This document shows, one piece after another, positions 18,005-27,051 of a stretch of DNA of 64,000 bases. A model generated the notes under the pieces. The model made no database searches, was not told the origin of the DNA, and saw nothing but the letters and a program-made list of their open reading frames with translations. Where the stretch lies: the NCBI RefSeq assembly GCF_014269025.2, contig NZ_CP077094.1:558001-622000 (forward strand). Reading direction: 5' to 3'. Position numbers and translations under genes: made by a program. Source of the DNA: Pseudomonas promysalinigenes (GTDB lineage: Bacteria; Pseudomonadota; Gammaproteobacteria; Pseudomonadales; Pseudomonadaceae). Numbering within the stretch: position 1 is the first letter of the stretch; each line of letters opens with the position of its first letter.

Positions 18005-19942
18005 ATGCAGAGCAATGCATTCAGCCTTCATGCCCAGCAGGTGCATACCGTTGCCCGTGGCGAAGCAGGCAGTGACCCCTCCATTGCGCGCTCATGGCTG
18101 CGTTGCCTGGAGGACTATCACCTCGACCCGTCGGTGATCGAGGCGCCGGTGGTGCTCGAACATGGCCGCCTGCTCGAGAGCCGCGAACGCATGCGTCAGG
18201 TACTGAGCATCGCCGGCAGCGAGATGAACAGCCTGCATCAGCAGCTGTCCGGCGCCGGCCACGCGGTGTTGTTGACCGATGCCCGCGGGGTGATCCTCAA
18301 CTGTGTCACAGCGCCTGGCGAACGCCGCGATTTCGAACGCGCAGGGCTGTGGCTTGGCGCAGATTGGAGCGAGGCGCGCGAAGGCACCAACGGCATCGGC
18401 ACCTGCCTGGTCGAGCGCCAGGCCTTGACCATTCACCAGAATGAACACTTTCGCGGCCGCCACACCGGGCTGACCTGTTCGGCGAGCCCGGTCTTCGACC
18501 CTCACGGCGAGTTGCTGGCGGTGCTCGATGTGTCTTCGGCGCGGCCGGATGTATCGCGCCAAAGCCAATTTCACACCATGGCGCTGGTCAACCTTTCGGC
18601 GAAGATGATCGAGAGCTGTTACTTCCTGCGCCATTTCGAGCAGCAGTGGTTGCTGCGCTTTCACCTGCAGGCCGAGTCGGTCGGCCAGTTCAGCGAAGGG
18701 CTGCTGGCATTGGACGGTGATGGCCGCATCTGCGCGGCCAATCAAAGTGCCTTGAATTTGCTGGGCAGCGTGCGCGGCGGTTTACTGGGCAAAGGGCTGG
18801 ACAGGTTTTTCGCATGCAGCCACGACGAGCTGTTCAGCCGTGCCACACCCGGTGCCAGTACTGTCTGGCCGTTGCAGACCCGTGACGGGCGGCAGGTGTT
18901 CGCGAGCTTGCGCGGTCAACCCCGTGCGCCGCAGTGGGCGGTGCCGGCCAGCTTGCCCGAGCCCAGGCCCGCCGCGCAGCCGGCTATCTGCCTGCTGGAC
19001 CCGGCCTTGCAAAACGACTTTCAGCGCGCAGTACGGGTGTTCGAACGCGATGTGCCGCTGCTGCTGCGCGGCGAAACAGGTTGCGGTAAGGAGGCTTTCG
19101 CCCAGGCGGTGCACCAGGCCAGTCAGCGTCGTAGCAAGCCGTTCGTGGCGGTTAACTGTGCGTCGATCCCTGAGAGCTTGATCGAGAGTGAGCTGTTCGG
19201 TTATCGCGGTGGCAGCTTCACTGGGGCGCGCAAGGAGGGCATGCGTGGCAAGTTGTTGCAGGCCGATGGCGGCACGTTGTTGCTGGACGAAATCGGCGAC
19301 ATGCCCCTTGCCTTGCAAACCCGCTTGTTACGGGTGCTGGAAGAACGCCAGGTGGTACCGATCGGCGGCGAGCCGCACGCTGTGGATGTGCGCATCATCA
19401 GCGCCACCCACCGTGATTTGCTGGAGCGGGTAGCGCAGGGCAGTTTTCGCGAAGACCTTTATTACCGGCTCAATGGGCTGGAATTAACCCTGCCTGCAGT
19501 GCGTGAGCGTACTGACAAGGAGGCGTTGCTGGATGTGCTGCTACGCCAGGAGGCGCACGGGCAGGTAGTGAACCTGGCAGCCGATGCCCGTCGGGCCCTG
19601 CTGGACTTCGCTTGGCCGGGGAATGTGCGGCAGTTGCGCAATGTACTGCGAACCTTGGTCGCGCTGTGTGACGGCAGCTGTGTCAGGTTCTCGGACCTGC
19701 CTGCCATCATTCGTGCCAATCAGGCCACTGAAAAAGCGGCCTTTCCTTGCGAAACGCCCCGGTCGGGGTATCGATCCACAGGTAGTGGCACCGAGGTGCT
19801 GCAGGACGCTGAGCGTGAAGCCCTTATAGCTACCTTGGAGGCAAAGCACTGGCACCTGACCCGGGTCGCCGAGCACCTGGGCATCAGCCGCAACACCTTG
19901 TATCGAAAACTGCGCAAGCACGGCATCAACCGGGGCGCCTGA
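18005..19942 (+). CDS. AcoR-type sigma-54-dependent activator of the ethanolamine/acetaldehyde genes
   Basis: The 645-residue protein is a bacterial enhancer-binding protein. It has an N-terminal GAF-type sensor (about residues 60-210, with EGTNGIGTCLVE), a PAS-like segment (about 215-290), an AAA+ domain (about 330-555) with Walker A GETGCGKEAF near residue 356 and Walker B LLLDEIGD, and a C-terminal Fis-like helix-turn-helix (HLGISRNTLYRKLRKHGI). The sigma-54-contact loop reads GSFTGA where most family members have GAFTGA. It is divergent from exaC, which has a sigma-54 promoter, so it most likely activates exaC and perhaps eat-eutBC in response to ethanolamine or an aldehyde. Confidence 0.9.
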   Translation: MQSNAFSLHAQQVHTVARGEAGSDPSIARSWLRCLEDYHLDPSVIEAPVVLEHGRLLESRERMRQVLSIAGSEMNSLHQQLSGAGHAVLLTDARGVILNCVTAPGERRDFERAGLWLGADWSEAREGTNGIGTCLVERQALTIHQNEHFRGRHTGLTCSASPVFDPHGELLAVLDVSSARPDVSRQSQFHTMALVNLSAKMIESCYFLRHFEQQWLLRFHLQAESVGQFSEGLLALDGDGRICAANQSALNLLGSVRGGLLGKGLDRFFACSHDELFSRATPGASTVWPLQTRDGRQVFASLRGQPRAPQWAVPASLPEPRPAAQPAICLLDPALQNDFQRAVRVFERDVPLLLRGETGCGKEAFAQAVHQASQRRSKPFVAVNCASIPESLIESELFGYRGGSFTGARKEGMRGKLLQADGGTLLLDEIGDMPLALQTRLLRVLEERQVVPIGGEPHAVDVRIISATHRDLLERVAQGSFREDLYYRLNGLELTLPAVRERTDKEALLDVLLRQEAHGQVVNLAADARRALLDFAWPGNVRQLRNVLRTLVALCDGSCVRFSDLPAIIRANQATEKAAFPCETPRSGYRSTGSGTEVLQDAEREALIATLEAKHWHLTRVAEHLGISRNTLYRKLRKHGINRGA

Positions 19943-20008
19943 GCAAAACACCGGGTGCGAATTCTCGCGCCCTGGGCTACCCTGCCTCGATGTTTTGCGA
20001 GGTCGACC

Positions 20009-21358
20009 ATGCATATTCACATTCTCGGTATTTGCGGCACTTTCATGGGTTCGCTGGCGGTGCTGGCCAAAGAGCTCGGCCACCGTGTCACCGGCTCTGA
20101 CGCCAACGTCTATCCGCCCATGAGCACCCAGCTCCAGGCCCAGGGGATCGAGCTGACCCAGGGCTATGACCCCGCTCAGCTGGACCCGGCGCCAGATCTG
20201 GTGGTCATTGGCAACGCCATGTCTCGGGGCAACCCGGCAGTTGAGTATGTACTGAACAAGGGCTTGCCCTATGTGTCCGGCCCGCAGTGGCTGGCCGACC
20301 ATGTGCTGCAGGGCCGCTGGGTGCTGGCTGTAGCGGGCACTCACGGCAAGACCACCACCAGCAGCATGCTGGCCTGGGTGTTGGAGCATGCCGGCATGAA
20401 CCCAGGCTTTTTGATCGGCGGTGTGCCGCAAAACTTCTCGGTGTCGGCGCGCCTGGGCGACACGCCATTTTTCGTGGTCGAAGCCGATGAATACGACAGT
20501 GCCTTCTTCGACAAGCGCTCGAAGTTCGTGCATTACCACCCGCGTACCGCAATCCTCAACAACCTTGAGTTCGATCACGCTGATATCTTCCCGGATCTTG
20601 CGTCCATCGAGCGACAGTTCCACCATCTGGTGCGTACCATTCCCAGCGAAGGTCTGGTCATTCACCCCACCACCGAGCAGGCCCTGGAGCGGGTGATCGG
20701 CATGGGCTGCTGGACGCCTGTGCAAACCACCGGGGAAGGGGGGCAATGGCAGGCTCGCCTGCTCAGTGCAGACGGTTCGCGTTTCGAGGTGCTGTTCGAC
20801 GGTCAAGTCCAGGGTGTAGTGGACTGGGCGCTGACCGGCCAGCACAACGTCGCCAACGCCCTGGCCACGCTGGCCGCCGCTCGCCACGTAGGGGTCGCGC
20901 CAGCGCTGGGCATCGACGGGCTGAGTGCCTTCAAAAGCGTCAAGCGGCGCATGGAGCTGGTTGCGCAAGTGCAGGGCGTGACCATCTACGACGATTTCGC
21001 CCATCACCCAACTGCCATTGCCACCACCCTCGACGGCCTGCGCAAGCGCGTCGGCGAGGCACCTGTTATCGCCATCATCGAGCCGCGCTCCAACTCCATG
21101 AAACTGGGCGCGCACCGTGACGGCCTGCCAGAGAGTGTCAACGATGCCGACCAGGTGATTTGGTACGCGCCGGCCAATCTGGGTTGGGACCTGGCCGGCA
21201 CCGCAGCGCAGTGCAAGGTGCCAAGTGTGGTCGCCGACAGCCTCGAGGCGATCATCGAGCGGGTCAAGGGCCAGGCCCGCCCAGGCACCCATGTAGTAAT
21301 CATGAGCAATGGCGGTTTCGGTGGTCTGCACGGCAAACTGGCCGAGGCGCTGAAGTGA
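20009..21358 (+). CDS. mpl: UDP-N-acetylmuramate:L-alanyl-gamma-D-glutamyl-meso-diaminopimelate ligase
   Basis: Mpl reattaches the recycled tripeptide to UDP-MurNAc, a cytoplasmic step of peptidoglycan recycling. The 449-residue Mur-ligase-fold protein starts [17 protein letters not shown] (the GxxGTxxG-like binding loop). The ATP-binding loop is [14 protein letters not shown], followed by [20 protein letters not shown] with metal-binding acidic residues, and [20 protein letters not shown] in the C-terminal domain. Its stop overlaps the ubiX start. Confidence 0.96.
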   Translation: MHIHILGICGTFMGSLAVLAKELGHRVTGSDANVYPPMSTQLQAQGIELTQGYDPAQLDPAPDLVVIGNAMSRGNPAVEYVLNKGLPYVSGPQWLADHVLQGRWVLAVAGTHGKTTTSSMLAWVLEHAGMNPGFLIGGVPQNFSVSARLGDTPFFVVEADEYDSAFFDKRSKFVHYHPRTAILNNLEFDHADIFPDLASIERQFHHLVRTIPSEGLVIHPTTEQALERVIGMGCWTPVQTTGEGGQWQARLLSADGSRFEVLFDGQVQGVVDWALTGQHNVANALATLAAARHVGVAPALGIDGLSAFKSVKRRMELVAQVQGVTIYDDFAHHPTAIATTLDGLRKRVGEAPVIAIIEPRSNSMKLGAHRDGLPESVNDADQVIWYAPANLGWDLAGTAAQCKVPSVVADSLEAIIERVKGQARPGTHVVIMSNGGFGGLHGKLAEALK

Positions 21359-21984
21359 GCGGGCCGGAACGCATCACCTTGGCCATGACCGGGGCCTCGG
21401 GGGCGCAGTATGGTCTGCGCCTGCTCGATTGCCTGGTGCGCGAAGACCGGGAGGTGCACTTTCTCATCTCCAAAGCCGCGCAACTGGTAATGGCCACCGA
21501 AACCGACGTTTTGCTGCCAGCCAAGCCACAGGCCATGCAGGCGTTTCTGACCGAGTACACGGGTGCTGCCGATGGGCAGATCCGCGTTTACGGCAAGGAG
21601 GACTGGATGGCGCCGGTGGCTTCGGGTTCGGGCGCGCCGGCAGCGATGGTGGTGGTGCCGTGCTCTACCGGCACGTTGTCGGCAATCGCCACCGGGGCCT
21701 GCAACAACCTGATCGAACGTGCCGCGGACGTTACGCTCAAGGAGCGTCGACAGTTGATCCTCGTGCCGCGCGAGGCGCCGTTCTCGACCATTCACTTGGA
21801 AAACATGCTCAAGTTGTCACAGATGGGCGCTGTTATTTTGCCGGCAGCGCCGGGTTTCTATCACCAGCCGCAGACCATCGATGACCTGGTCGACTTTGTG
21901 GTGGCGCGCATTCTCAACTTGCTGAGCATCCCGCAGGACATGCTGCCGCGCTGGGGTGAGCATCATTTCGGGGCTGATGATTGA
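21355..21984 (+). CDS. ubiX: Flavin prenyltransferase UbiX
   Basis: UbiX makes prenylated FMN, the cofactor of UbiD decarboxylase in ubiquinone synthesis. The 209-residue protein begins at a GTG inside the mpl stop (GTGA), with no other good start. The flavin-binding N-terminus is [39 protein letters not shown] is the family's conserved loop near residue 100, and [21 protein letters not shown] follows at about residue 125. The next gene starts within the ubiX stop in turn. Confidence 0.95.
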   Translation: MSGPERITLAMTGASGAQYGLRLLDCLVREDREVHFLISKAAQLVMATETDVLLPAKPQAMQAFLTEYTGAADGQIRVYGKEDWMAPVASGSGAPAAMVVVPCSTGTLSAIATGACNNLIERAADVTLKERRQLILVPREAPFSTIHLENMLKLSQMGAVILPAAPGFYHQPQTIDDLVDFVVARILNLLSIPQDMLPRWGEHHFGADD

Positions 21985-22268
21985 GGCGCTTGGTAGTGGC
22001 GGCGTTGGCGGTCGGTTTGCTTGGGGGCTGCGCCACGGTGCGCACGCTCAATGCCAACAAGCCTGGAGCTCCGTTGGTTTATGCCGGCACCCGACTGGAC
22101 CTGTATGTCATCAACGGCGGTTGCTGCCCCAAGGACCGCTTCGGGGCCGATGCTCCAGGTTATCCACAGCTCGATCTGCCCGGCAGCATGTTGCTGGATA
22201 CACTGTTCCTGCCGCTGTCATTGCTGACAGCGGCAGGGGTGGGGGTTCAGGCTACAGGGGGGTTGTAG
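21981..22268 (+). CDS. YceK/YidQ family lipoprotein
   Basis: This encodes 95 residues with a lipoprotein signal peptide ([16 protein letters not shown], lipobox LGGC). The mature part has the family pattern [20 protein letters not shown], then [18 protein letters not shown], and a terminal hydrophobic stretch. It starts at a TTG that overlaps the ubiX stop (TTGA), so translation is likely coupled. The function of the family is unknown. Confidence 0.8.
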   Translation: MRRLVVAALAVGLLGGCATVRTLNANKPGAPLVYAGTRLDLYVINGGCCPKDRFGADAPGYPQLDLPGSMLLDTLFLPLSLLTAAGVGVQATGGL

Positions 22269-22269
22269 G

Positions 22270-22914
22270 CTATTGCTTGCCTAGCTTGCGCAGTTCGTCG
22301 GACTCCACAATCCGGATACCGTCTTCTTCTTCCAGCGCCAGGCGCCAGAGGGCTCGCGCCAACGTGCAGGCTTCGATGCCGCGATATTTACCTGGCATCA
22401 GCCTGGCGAAGGGTGACGCCAGTCGCTCGCCCAGCCGAGGTTGTATCCGTTCGCCCAACAACAGCGACGGGCGCGCGATGGTCAATTGGGGCCAGTCCTG
22501 CGCTTTGAGCGCTTCTTCCATTTCGCCCTTGACCCGGTTGTAGAACACAGAGGATTTAGGGTCTGCCCCAAGCGCACTGACCACCAGCAGATGCCGCGCA
22601 CCCATCTCCCGGGCGCGCTTGCTGAACGCCACCACCATGTCCAGGTCCACCGCGCGAAATGCCTGTTCTGAGCCTGCCTGCTTCAGGGTGGTGCCCAGGC
22701 AGCAATAAGCAATATCGACACGGCCGCCCAGTTGCGGAAGAAAAACCGCTGGATCACCTACTGGGTTTTCAAGGTGCGGGTGCTCGGCCAACGGCCGGCG
22801 GGTCGGGGCCAAAACGCGGCTGATGGTGGGCTCGTTGAGCAGGCGGTCGAGCAGATGCTCACCGGTGAGGCCGGTGGCTCCGGCAAGCAGGACATGCTGA
22901 GGCGTCAAATACAT
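22270..22914 (-). CDS. NAD(P)-binding atypical SDR protein (TIP30/HTATIP2-like)
   Basis: The 214-residue protein has a Rossmann dinucleotide-binding loop at the start ([19 protein letters not shown]), then [19 protein letters not shown] and [20 protein letters not shown] with the SDR-type YNRVKGEME. It belongs to the atypical short-chain reductases similar to HTATIP2 and oxidoreductase YwnB-like proteins. The substrate is not evident. It is convergent with yceK, one base apart, and follows the MORN/C13 gene on the same strand after 27 bases. Confidence 0.8.
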   Translation of the reverse strand: MYLTPQHVLLAGATGLTGEHLLDRLLNEPTISRVLAPTRRPLAEHPHLENPVGDPAVFLPQLGGRVDIAYCCLGTTLKQAGSEQAFRAVDLDMVVAFSKRAREMGARHLLVVSALGADPKSSVFYNRVKGEMEEALKAQDWPQLTIARPSLLLGERIQPRLGERLASPFARLMPGKYRGIEACTLARALWRLALEEEDGIRIVESDELRKLGKQ

Positions 22915-22941
22915 GATGTCTCTCCCTTGTTACACACAAGC

Positions 22942-24675
22942 TTAGCGCCTGGCAGGTTTTTTTTCCTGTGGCGGCGCTTTGGCCTGTGCTGCATTACGCA
23001 ACGCTTCCTCGGCCTGGTGCTGACGAAGTTGCTGCCAGTGCGCCAGTACTGCGGGCGGTGCCCATATCTGAGGTTCGGAGGCTTCGAAACCTTCTCGTCT
23101 TTCCCGTTCGGCAACACTGGTGCGCGCGAGTTCGAACGCTTGTTTGAGGTCGTCGGTCTGGTTCAGCGCCTGGGCGAACAAGGCATCGCCGAAGTAGGTG
23201 AAATCAGCCTCTTCCGAGCAGCCGAACGAAACCCGATCAGCACGAGCGGCTGTCATGATCAGGGTGCGCTCATCCTTCAACGGGGCGATATAGCCACCTG
23301 AATAGCAGGCGGAGATGACGATTATCTTGTCGCGGTCTTTAAGCGGAGCTAGGGCACTGGCCAATTCGTCAGCGGACAGGTCAGCCAGTTGCAGACGCGG
23401 CTGGTCGAGCACCAGCTGGTGGTCCTGGCTGCCGTGGCTGGTCAGGTAGATGAAGATCAGGTCTTGCTGGCTGCTGCGCTCGGCCAAGGTACGGGCAGCA
23501 CGGGTCAGGTTCTCACGGGTCGCCATGGGGCGAGTAGCCATCTGGTCGCGATGATTGACCAGGGTGATCTGCCCGCGAGCACCGAACCGCACTTTGAGCA
23601 GGTTGCTGACATAGTCGGCTTCGCGCAGGAACACGCTTTGCTGGCCATCGCCAGCCAGCACCAGGCTATACAACTGCACTGGGGGTGCCGAGCGGGGCAC
23701 CTGGGCCATCGCTTCATTCAGTAGGCGGCCCTGGTTGAGCAGGGCCAAGTCCAGCGGGTCGGGCAGCAGGTTGCCGTTTTGATCACGTACACGCACGCCA
23801 TTGACCCAGAAGCCGCTCTGGACCTGGCCATTGGGCAGGGTCAGCTTGCCATGGCCCTGGTAGGCGTCGCTGTCGAAACCCCCGACATACTGGCTGCCGT
23901 CGGGCATCTGCAGGCTGCCTTGGCCAGACAGGCGCCAGTCGACGAAGCTGCCTTTGTAGTGGCTGCCGTCGCTGCCGAGTAATTCGCCTTCGCCGACCAG
24001 GGATCCATCCTTGAAGTCACCAATCCATACGTCGCCATCAGCGTTCTCGTAGCGGCCTCGACCTTCGAGGCGGTTGTCCTTGAATTCACCGATGTACTGC
24101 TCGCCTTCGACACTGTCGTAGGTGCCACTGCCTTGCAATTGGCCATCGACGAAGCGGCCGCTGAACCGGTTGCCGCTGGCATCGCTGCGCACGCCCGCGC
24201 CATTGGGCTTGCCTCGGGCGAACAGGCCTTGGTAGCGGCTGCCGTCGGCCAGTTCCAACTCGCCTGCGCCATCGTACTGGTCGTCCTTGAACTGGCCGCG
24301 GTAGCTCTGATCCACCTGTTTGAGAGTACCTTCACCGTCACGCCGACCGTGGCTGAAGGTACCCGCATAATGGCTGCCGGGGGTGGTGAGTTCACCCAAG
24401 CCGTGGAACAGCCCTTTGTCGAACTGGCCCCGGTAGACCTCACCATTGCTGCCGTGCCACTCGCCCTGGCCATGCCACTGGCCATCCTTGAAATTGCCCG
24501 CGTACCAACTGCCGTTGGGGTAGTCGATTCGCCCAGCCCCCTGGAGCAAACCATCGATCACCTGGCCCCGATACCGCCCGCCATCGGGCAGGCGGGCGTC
24601 AGGCGGGGTCAACGACTCTCCATCGCCACAGGCAGTGAGCATCAAGGTCAGGGCGATGGGGAGCAAGGGACGCAT
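22942..24675 (-). CDS. MORN-repeat lipoprotein with C13 (legumain/caspase-like) peptidase domain
   Basis: The 577-residue protein starts with a lipoprotein signal (LTLMLTAC, lipobox TAC). Residues 33-305 contain about 11 MORN repeats plus a degenerate one, each about 23 residues of the form Y-x-G-x-F-x-x-G-x-x-x-G-x-G. From about residue 325 a C13 clan CD peptidase domain follows, with a catalytic His in LTSHGSQDH (His414) and Cys in ISACYSGG (Cys457). The C-terminal 30 residues are rich in Ala, Lys and Gln. It should be an envelope-anchored protein. The dyad is intact, so it is probably an active protease. Whether it cleaves after Asn or Asp, and what its target is, cannot be told. Confidence 0.88.
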   Translation of the reverse strand: MRPLLPIALTLMLTACGDGESLTPPDARLPDGGRYRGQVIDGLLQGAGRIDYPNGSWYAGNFKDGQWHGQGEWHGSNGEVYRGQFDKGLFHGLGELTTPGSHYAGTFSHGRRDGEGTLKQVDQSYRGQFKDDQYDGAGELELADGSRYQGLFARGKPNGAGVRSDASGNRFSGRFVDGQLQGSGTYDSVEGEQYIGEFKDNRLEGRGRYENADGDVWIGDFKDGSLVGEGELLGSDGSHYKGSFVDWRLSGQGSLQMPDGSQYVGGFDSDAYQGHGKLTLPNGQVQSGFWVNGVRVRDQNGNLLPDPLDLALLNQGRLLNEAMAQVPRSAPPVQLYSLVLAGDGQQSVFLREADYVSNLLKVRFGARGQITLVNHRDQMATRPMATRENLTRAARTLAERSSQQDLIFIYLTSHGSQDHQLVLDQPRLQLADLSADELASALAPLKDRDKIIVISACYSGGYIAPLKDERTLIMTAARADRVSFGCSEEADFTYFGDALFAQALNQTDDLKQAFELARTSVAERERREGFEASEPQIWAPPAVLAHWQQLRQHQAEEALRNAAQAKAPPQEKKPARR

Positions 24676-24749
24676 GGCGTAATCCGGGCAAAAGATCTGC
24701 CGAGTATGCCGCAGATTTTGGGGCGCAGGTATCGGTGACTGGCCTTGGG

Positions 24750-25205
24750 TCAGACGAAACAGAGCGAGAGCGGTTCAGCGATGTAGGCGGGCTTGTCTTC
24801 GCCTTCGATCTCCAGGGTAGCGGTGGCTTTGAGCAGCCATTGCCCTGGTTTTTTTTCGGTCACTTGCCCCAGGTCGACCTTCAGCCGCACCTTACTGTTG
24901 ACCTTAACTGGCTGGATGAACCGCACGCTGTCGAGCCCGTAGTTGACCACCATCTTCAGCCCCTCAGGAAGCACCAAGATGTCTTCCATCAACTTGGGGA
25001 TCAGCGACAACGTCAGGAAACCGTGGGCAATGGTTGTGCCGAACGGGGTGTTTGCGGCCTTCTGCGGATCGACATGGATGAACTGGAAATCACCAGTGGC
25101 CTCAGCGAAAAGATTGATGCGCTGCTGGTCGATGATCAACCAGTCGGAGCGTCCCAGCTCTTTTCCAACGTACTTTGCAAGTTCGGTTACCGGTACATAG
25201 GGCAT
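24750..25205 (-). CDS. MaoC-family (R)-specific enoyl-CoA hydratase
   Basis: This 151-residue hot-dog-fold protein carries the hydratase 2 motif: FAEATGDFQFIHVDPQKAAN then FGTTIAHGFLTLSLIP (about residues 35-75), whose Asp and His act in hydration. It is likely a crotonase-unrelated (R)-enoyl-CoA hydratase, of the kind that links beta-oxidation to polyhydroxyalkanoate synthesis. The start MPYVPVTELAKYVGKELG was chosen because the longer frame adds a basic, unusual segment. It is a single gene, divergent from lrgA. Confidence 0.87.
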   Translation of the reverse strand: MPYVPVTELAKYVGKELGRSDWLIIDQQRINLFAEATGDFQFIHVDPQKAANTPFGTTIAHGFLTLSLIPKLMEDILVLPEGLKMVVNYGLDSVRFIQPVKVNSKVRLKVDLGQVTEKKPGQWLLKATATLEIEGEDKPAYIAEPLSLCFV

Positions 25206-25347
25206 CGCGACTCTCCAAGTTGTCATTTGGTACGCGCGTACAAGATGAGCACGGCGAATCGTTTCAGTCAAGGAACCCCAATTTGGCGAATGTCGGCTTA
25301 CAGGCAGTGCGTGCTTATAATGGCCGGCATGCTTGAAGGAGATGGTT

Positions 25348-25713
25348 ATGCTGTTGCGTGGTTTGACCTGGCTGGTGTTTTTTCAATTGCTGGGTACTGC
25401 ACTCAATCATTTGTGCGTGCCGATTCTGCCTGGCCCGATCATCGGCCTGTTGCTGCTGCTGGTATTTCTCATGGCCCGCGGCGAGGTCGGCAAGCCCCTC
25501 AACGAAGCTGCCGGTAGCCTGCTGCGCTATTTGCCGCTGCTGCTGGTGCCGCCGGCGGTGGGGGTGATGGTGTATGCCAAGGACATCGCCGCAGACTTTT
25601 GGGCGATCGCCGGTGCGCTGTTGATTTCCTGCCTTGCGACGTTGGCGTTCGTCGGTCTGCTGATGCAGAAACTCATCAATCGCCAGCATGGCAGGCATAA
25701 GGAGCAGTCATGA
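25348..25713 (+). CDS. CidA/LrgA family holin-like membrane protein
   Basis: This 121-residue protein has four hydrophobic segments. It begins MLLRGLTWLVFFQLLGTAL and carries the family motif VPILPGPIIGLLLLL. CidA/LrgA proteins form holin-like pores or modulators that work with a CidB/LrgB partner, affecting autolysis or metabolite release. I placed the start at 25348 because AAGGAG ends 6 bases before it; ATG at 25342 abuts that site. Its stop overlaps the lrgB start. Confidence 0.9.
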   Translation: MLLRGLTWLVFFQLLGTALNHLCVPILPGPIIGLLLLLVFLMARGEVGKPLNEAAGSLLRYLPLLLVPPAVGVMVYAKDIAADFWAIAGALLISCLATLAFVGLLMQKLINRQHGRHKEQS

Positions 25714-26426
25714 TGCTCGACTGGCAGGGCGCGGTTAACGCCGTCATCCACCATCCCTTGTTCGGTATCGGTATCACCCTGGGCGCCTATCAGATCGTGC
25801 TGGCGGCGTTCGAGAAAACCCGTTGGATCTTTCTGCAGCCGGTGCTGGTTTCGATGATGCTGGTGATTGGCGTGCTGTTGAGCTGCGGAATCAGCTACGC
25901 CGAGTATCGCAAGAGCACCGAGATCATGAATATTCTGCTCGGGCCTGCGACAGTAGCCTTGGCGGTGCCGCTGTACCTGAACCTGAAACGCATCCGGCAG
26001 CTGTTTTGGCCGACCTTTACTACGCTGGTAATCGGAGGCCTGTTCGCCACGGTCTGTTGCCTGCTGCTGGGCTGGTGGTTCGGTGCCGAGCACATGATCC
26101 TGATGACCATGGCACCCAAGTCGGTCACTTCGCCGATCGCCATGTTGGTGGCCGAACAAATTGGTGGTGTGGCGGCGCTGGCAGCTGTGTTCGTGTTGAT
26201 CACCGGTGTGATCGGGGCGATCTTCGGCCCGGCGCTGCTGACCCGGTTGGGCGTGCACAGCCCGGAAGCGCGTGGCATGTCGCTGGGCGTGACCGCCCAT
26301 GCCGTAGGCACTTCGGTGGCCTTGCAGGAAAGTGATGAGTGCGGCGCCTTTGCCGCGTTGGCGATGAGCCTGATGGGGGTGGCCACGGCGGTGTTCCTGC
26401 CGTTGGCAGTCAGCCTGGTGGCTTGA
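25710..26426 (+). CDS. CidB/LrgB family membrane protein
   Basis: The 238-residue partner of LrgA has about six membrane segments. Diagnostic LrgB text includes LGPATVALAVPLYLNL, then MAPKSVTSPIAMLV and GVTAHAVGTSVALQE near the C-terminus. The gene overlaps lrgA by 4 bases (ATGA), showing the usual coupled pair. No LytSR- or CidR-type regulator lies next to it, so control is not shown here. Confidence 0.92.
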   Translation: MMLDWQGAVNAVIHHPLFGIGITLGAYQIVLAAFEKTRWIFLQPVLVSMMLVIGVLLSCGISYAEYRKSTEIMNILLGPATVALAVPLYLNLKRIRQLFWPTFTTLVIGGLFATVCCLLLGWWFGAEHMILMTMAPKSVTSPIAMLVAEQIGGVAALAAVFVLITGVIGAIFGPALLTRLGVHSPEARGMSLGVTAHAVGTSVALQESDECGAFAALAMSLMGVATAVFLPLAVSLVA

Positions 26427-26435
26427 GGAGTTGTG

Positions 26436-27026
26436 ATGACGCTACCGCTGTTTCCGCTCAATACCGTGTTGTTTCCAGGTTGCCTGCTGGACCTGCAGAT
26501 CTTCGAGGCGCGCTATCTGGACATGATCGGCCGCTGCATGAAGCAAGGTACCGGCTTTGGCGTGGTCTGCATCGTCGAAGGCGAGCAGGTCGGTAAAGCC
26601 CCACCGGTGGTGGCTTCGATTGGCTGCGAGGCATTGATCCGCGATTTCGTCCAGCAGGAAAACGGCCTGCTTGGCATCCGTGTGGAAGGTGTGCGGCGTT
26701 TCGAACTGAGCCAGACCGTGGTGCAGAAAGACCAGTTGCTGGTCGGCGAGGTGAACTGGCTGACAGAGCACCCAGACAGTCCGCTCACTGAGCATGACGA
26801 TGACTTGCTGGCGCTGTTGGTGGCGCTGGGTGAGCACCCGATGGTCGAGTCGCTGGACATGCCGCGGGACGTCGATGGTCGCCAAGCCTTGGCCAACCAG
26901 CTGGCGTACTTGCTGCCGTTCGTTGAAGAAGACAAGCTCGACCTGTTGGCGATCGGCTCGCCTGGGCAGCGACTGGAAGAAATCCAGAAGCTGCTTGAGC
27001 GGATCCAGGGTGAACTGTTCGCCTGA
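26436..27026 (+). CDS. Lon substrate-binding (LON) domain protein
   Basis: The 196-residue protein consists of the LON N-terminal domain only: LPLFPLNTVLFPGCLLDLQIFEARYL (start of the domain), then GQ-free CIVEGEQVG and a helical tail (LLAIGSPGQRLEEIQKLLER). It lacks the AAA+ and protease parts of Lon, so it is a stand-alone adaptor-like protein of unknown function. ATG at 26436 has GAGGAG five bases upstream; a GTG three bases before is less well placed. It lies 9 bases after lrgB and may be in the same transcript. Confidence 0.82.
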   Translation: MTLPLFPLNTVLFPGCLLDLQIFEARYLDMIGRCMKQGTGFGVVCIVEGEQVGKAPPVVASIGCEALIRDFVQQENGLLGIRVEGVRRFELSQTVVQKDQLLVGEVNWLTEHPDSPLTEHDDDLLALLVALGEHPMVESLDMPRDVDGRQALANQLAYLLPFVEEDKLDLLAIGSPGQRLEEIQKLLERIQGELFA

Positions 27027-27051
27027 ATGGGTGCGGTGCGCTGCACTGGCC

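Noticed and set aside
19541..21331. 596-codon minus-strand frame over acoR-like, mpl
   Set aside because: It is antisense to two genes with full motifs and has no domain.
22942..24675. Periodic DNA repeats resembling a CRISPR or VNTR
   Set aside because: The 69-base period comes from MORN codons; the repeats are diverged, in frame and coding, with no spacers.
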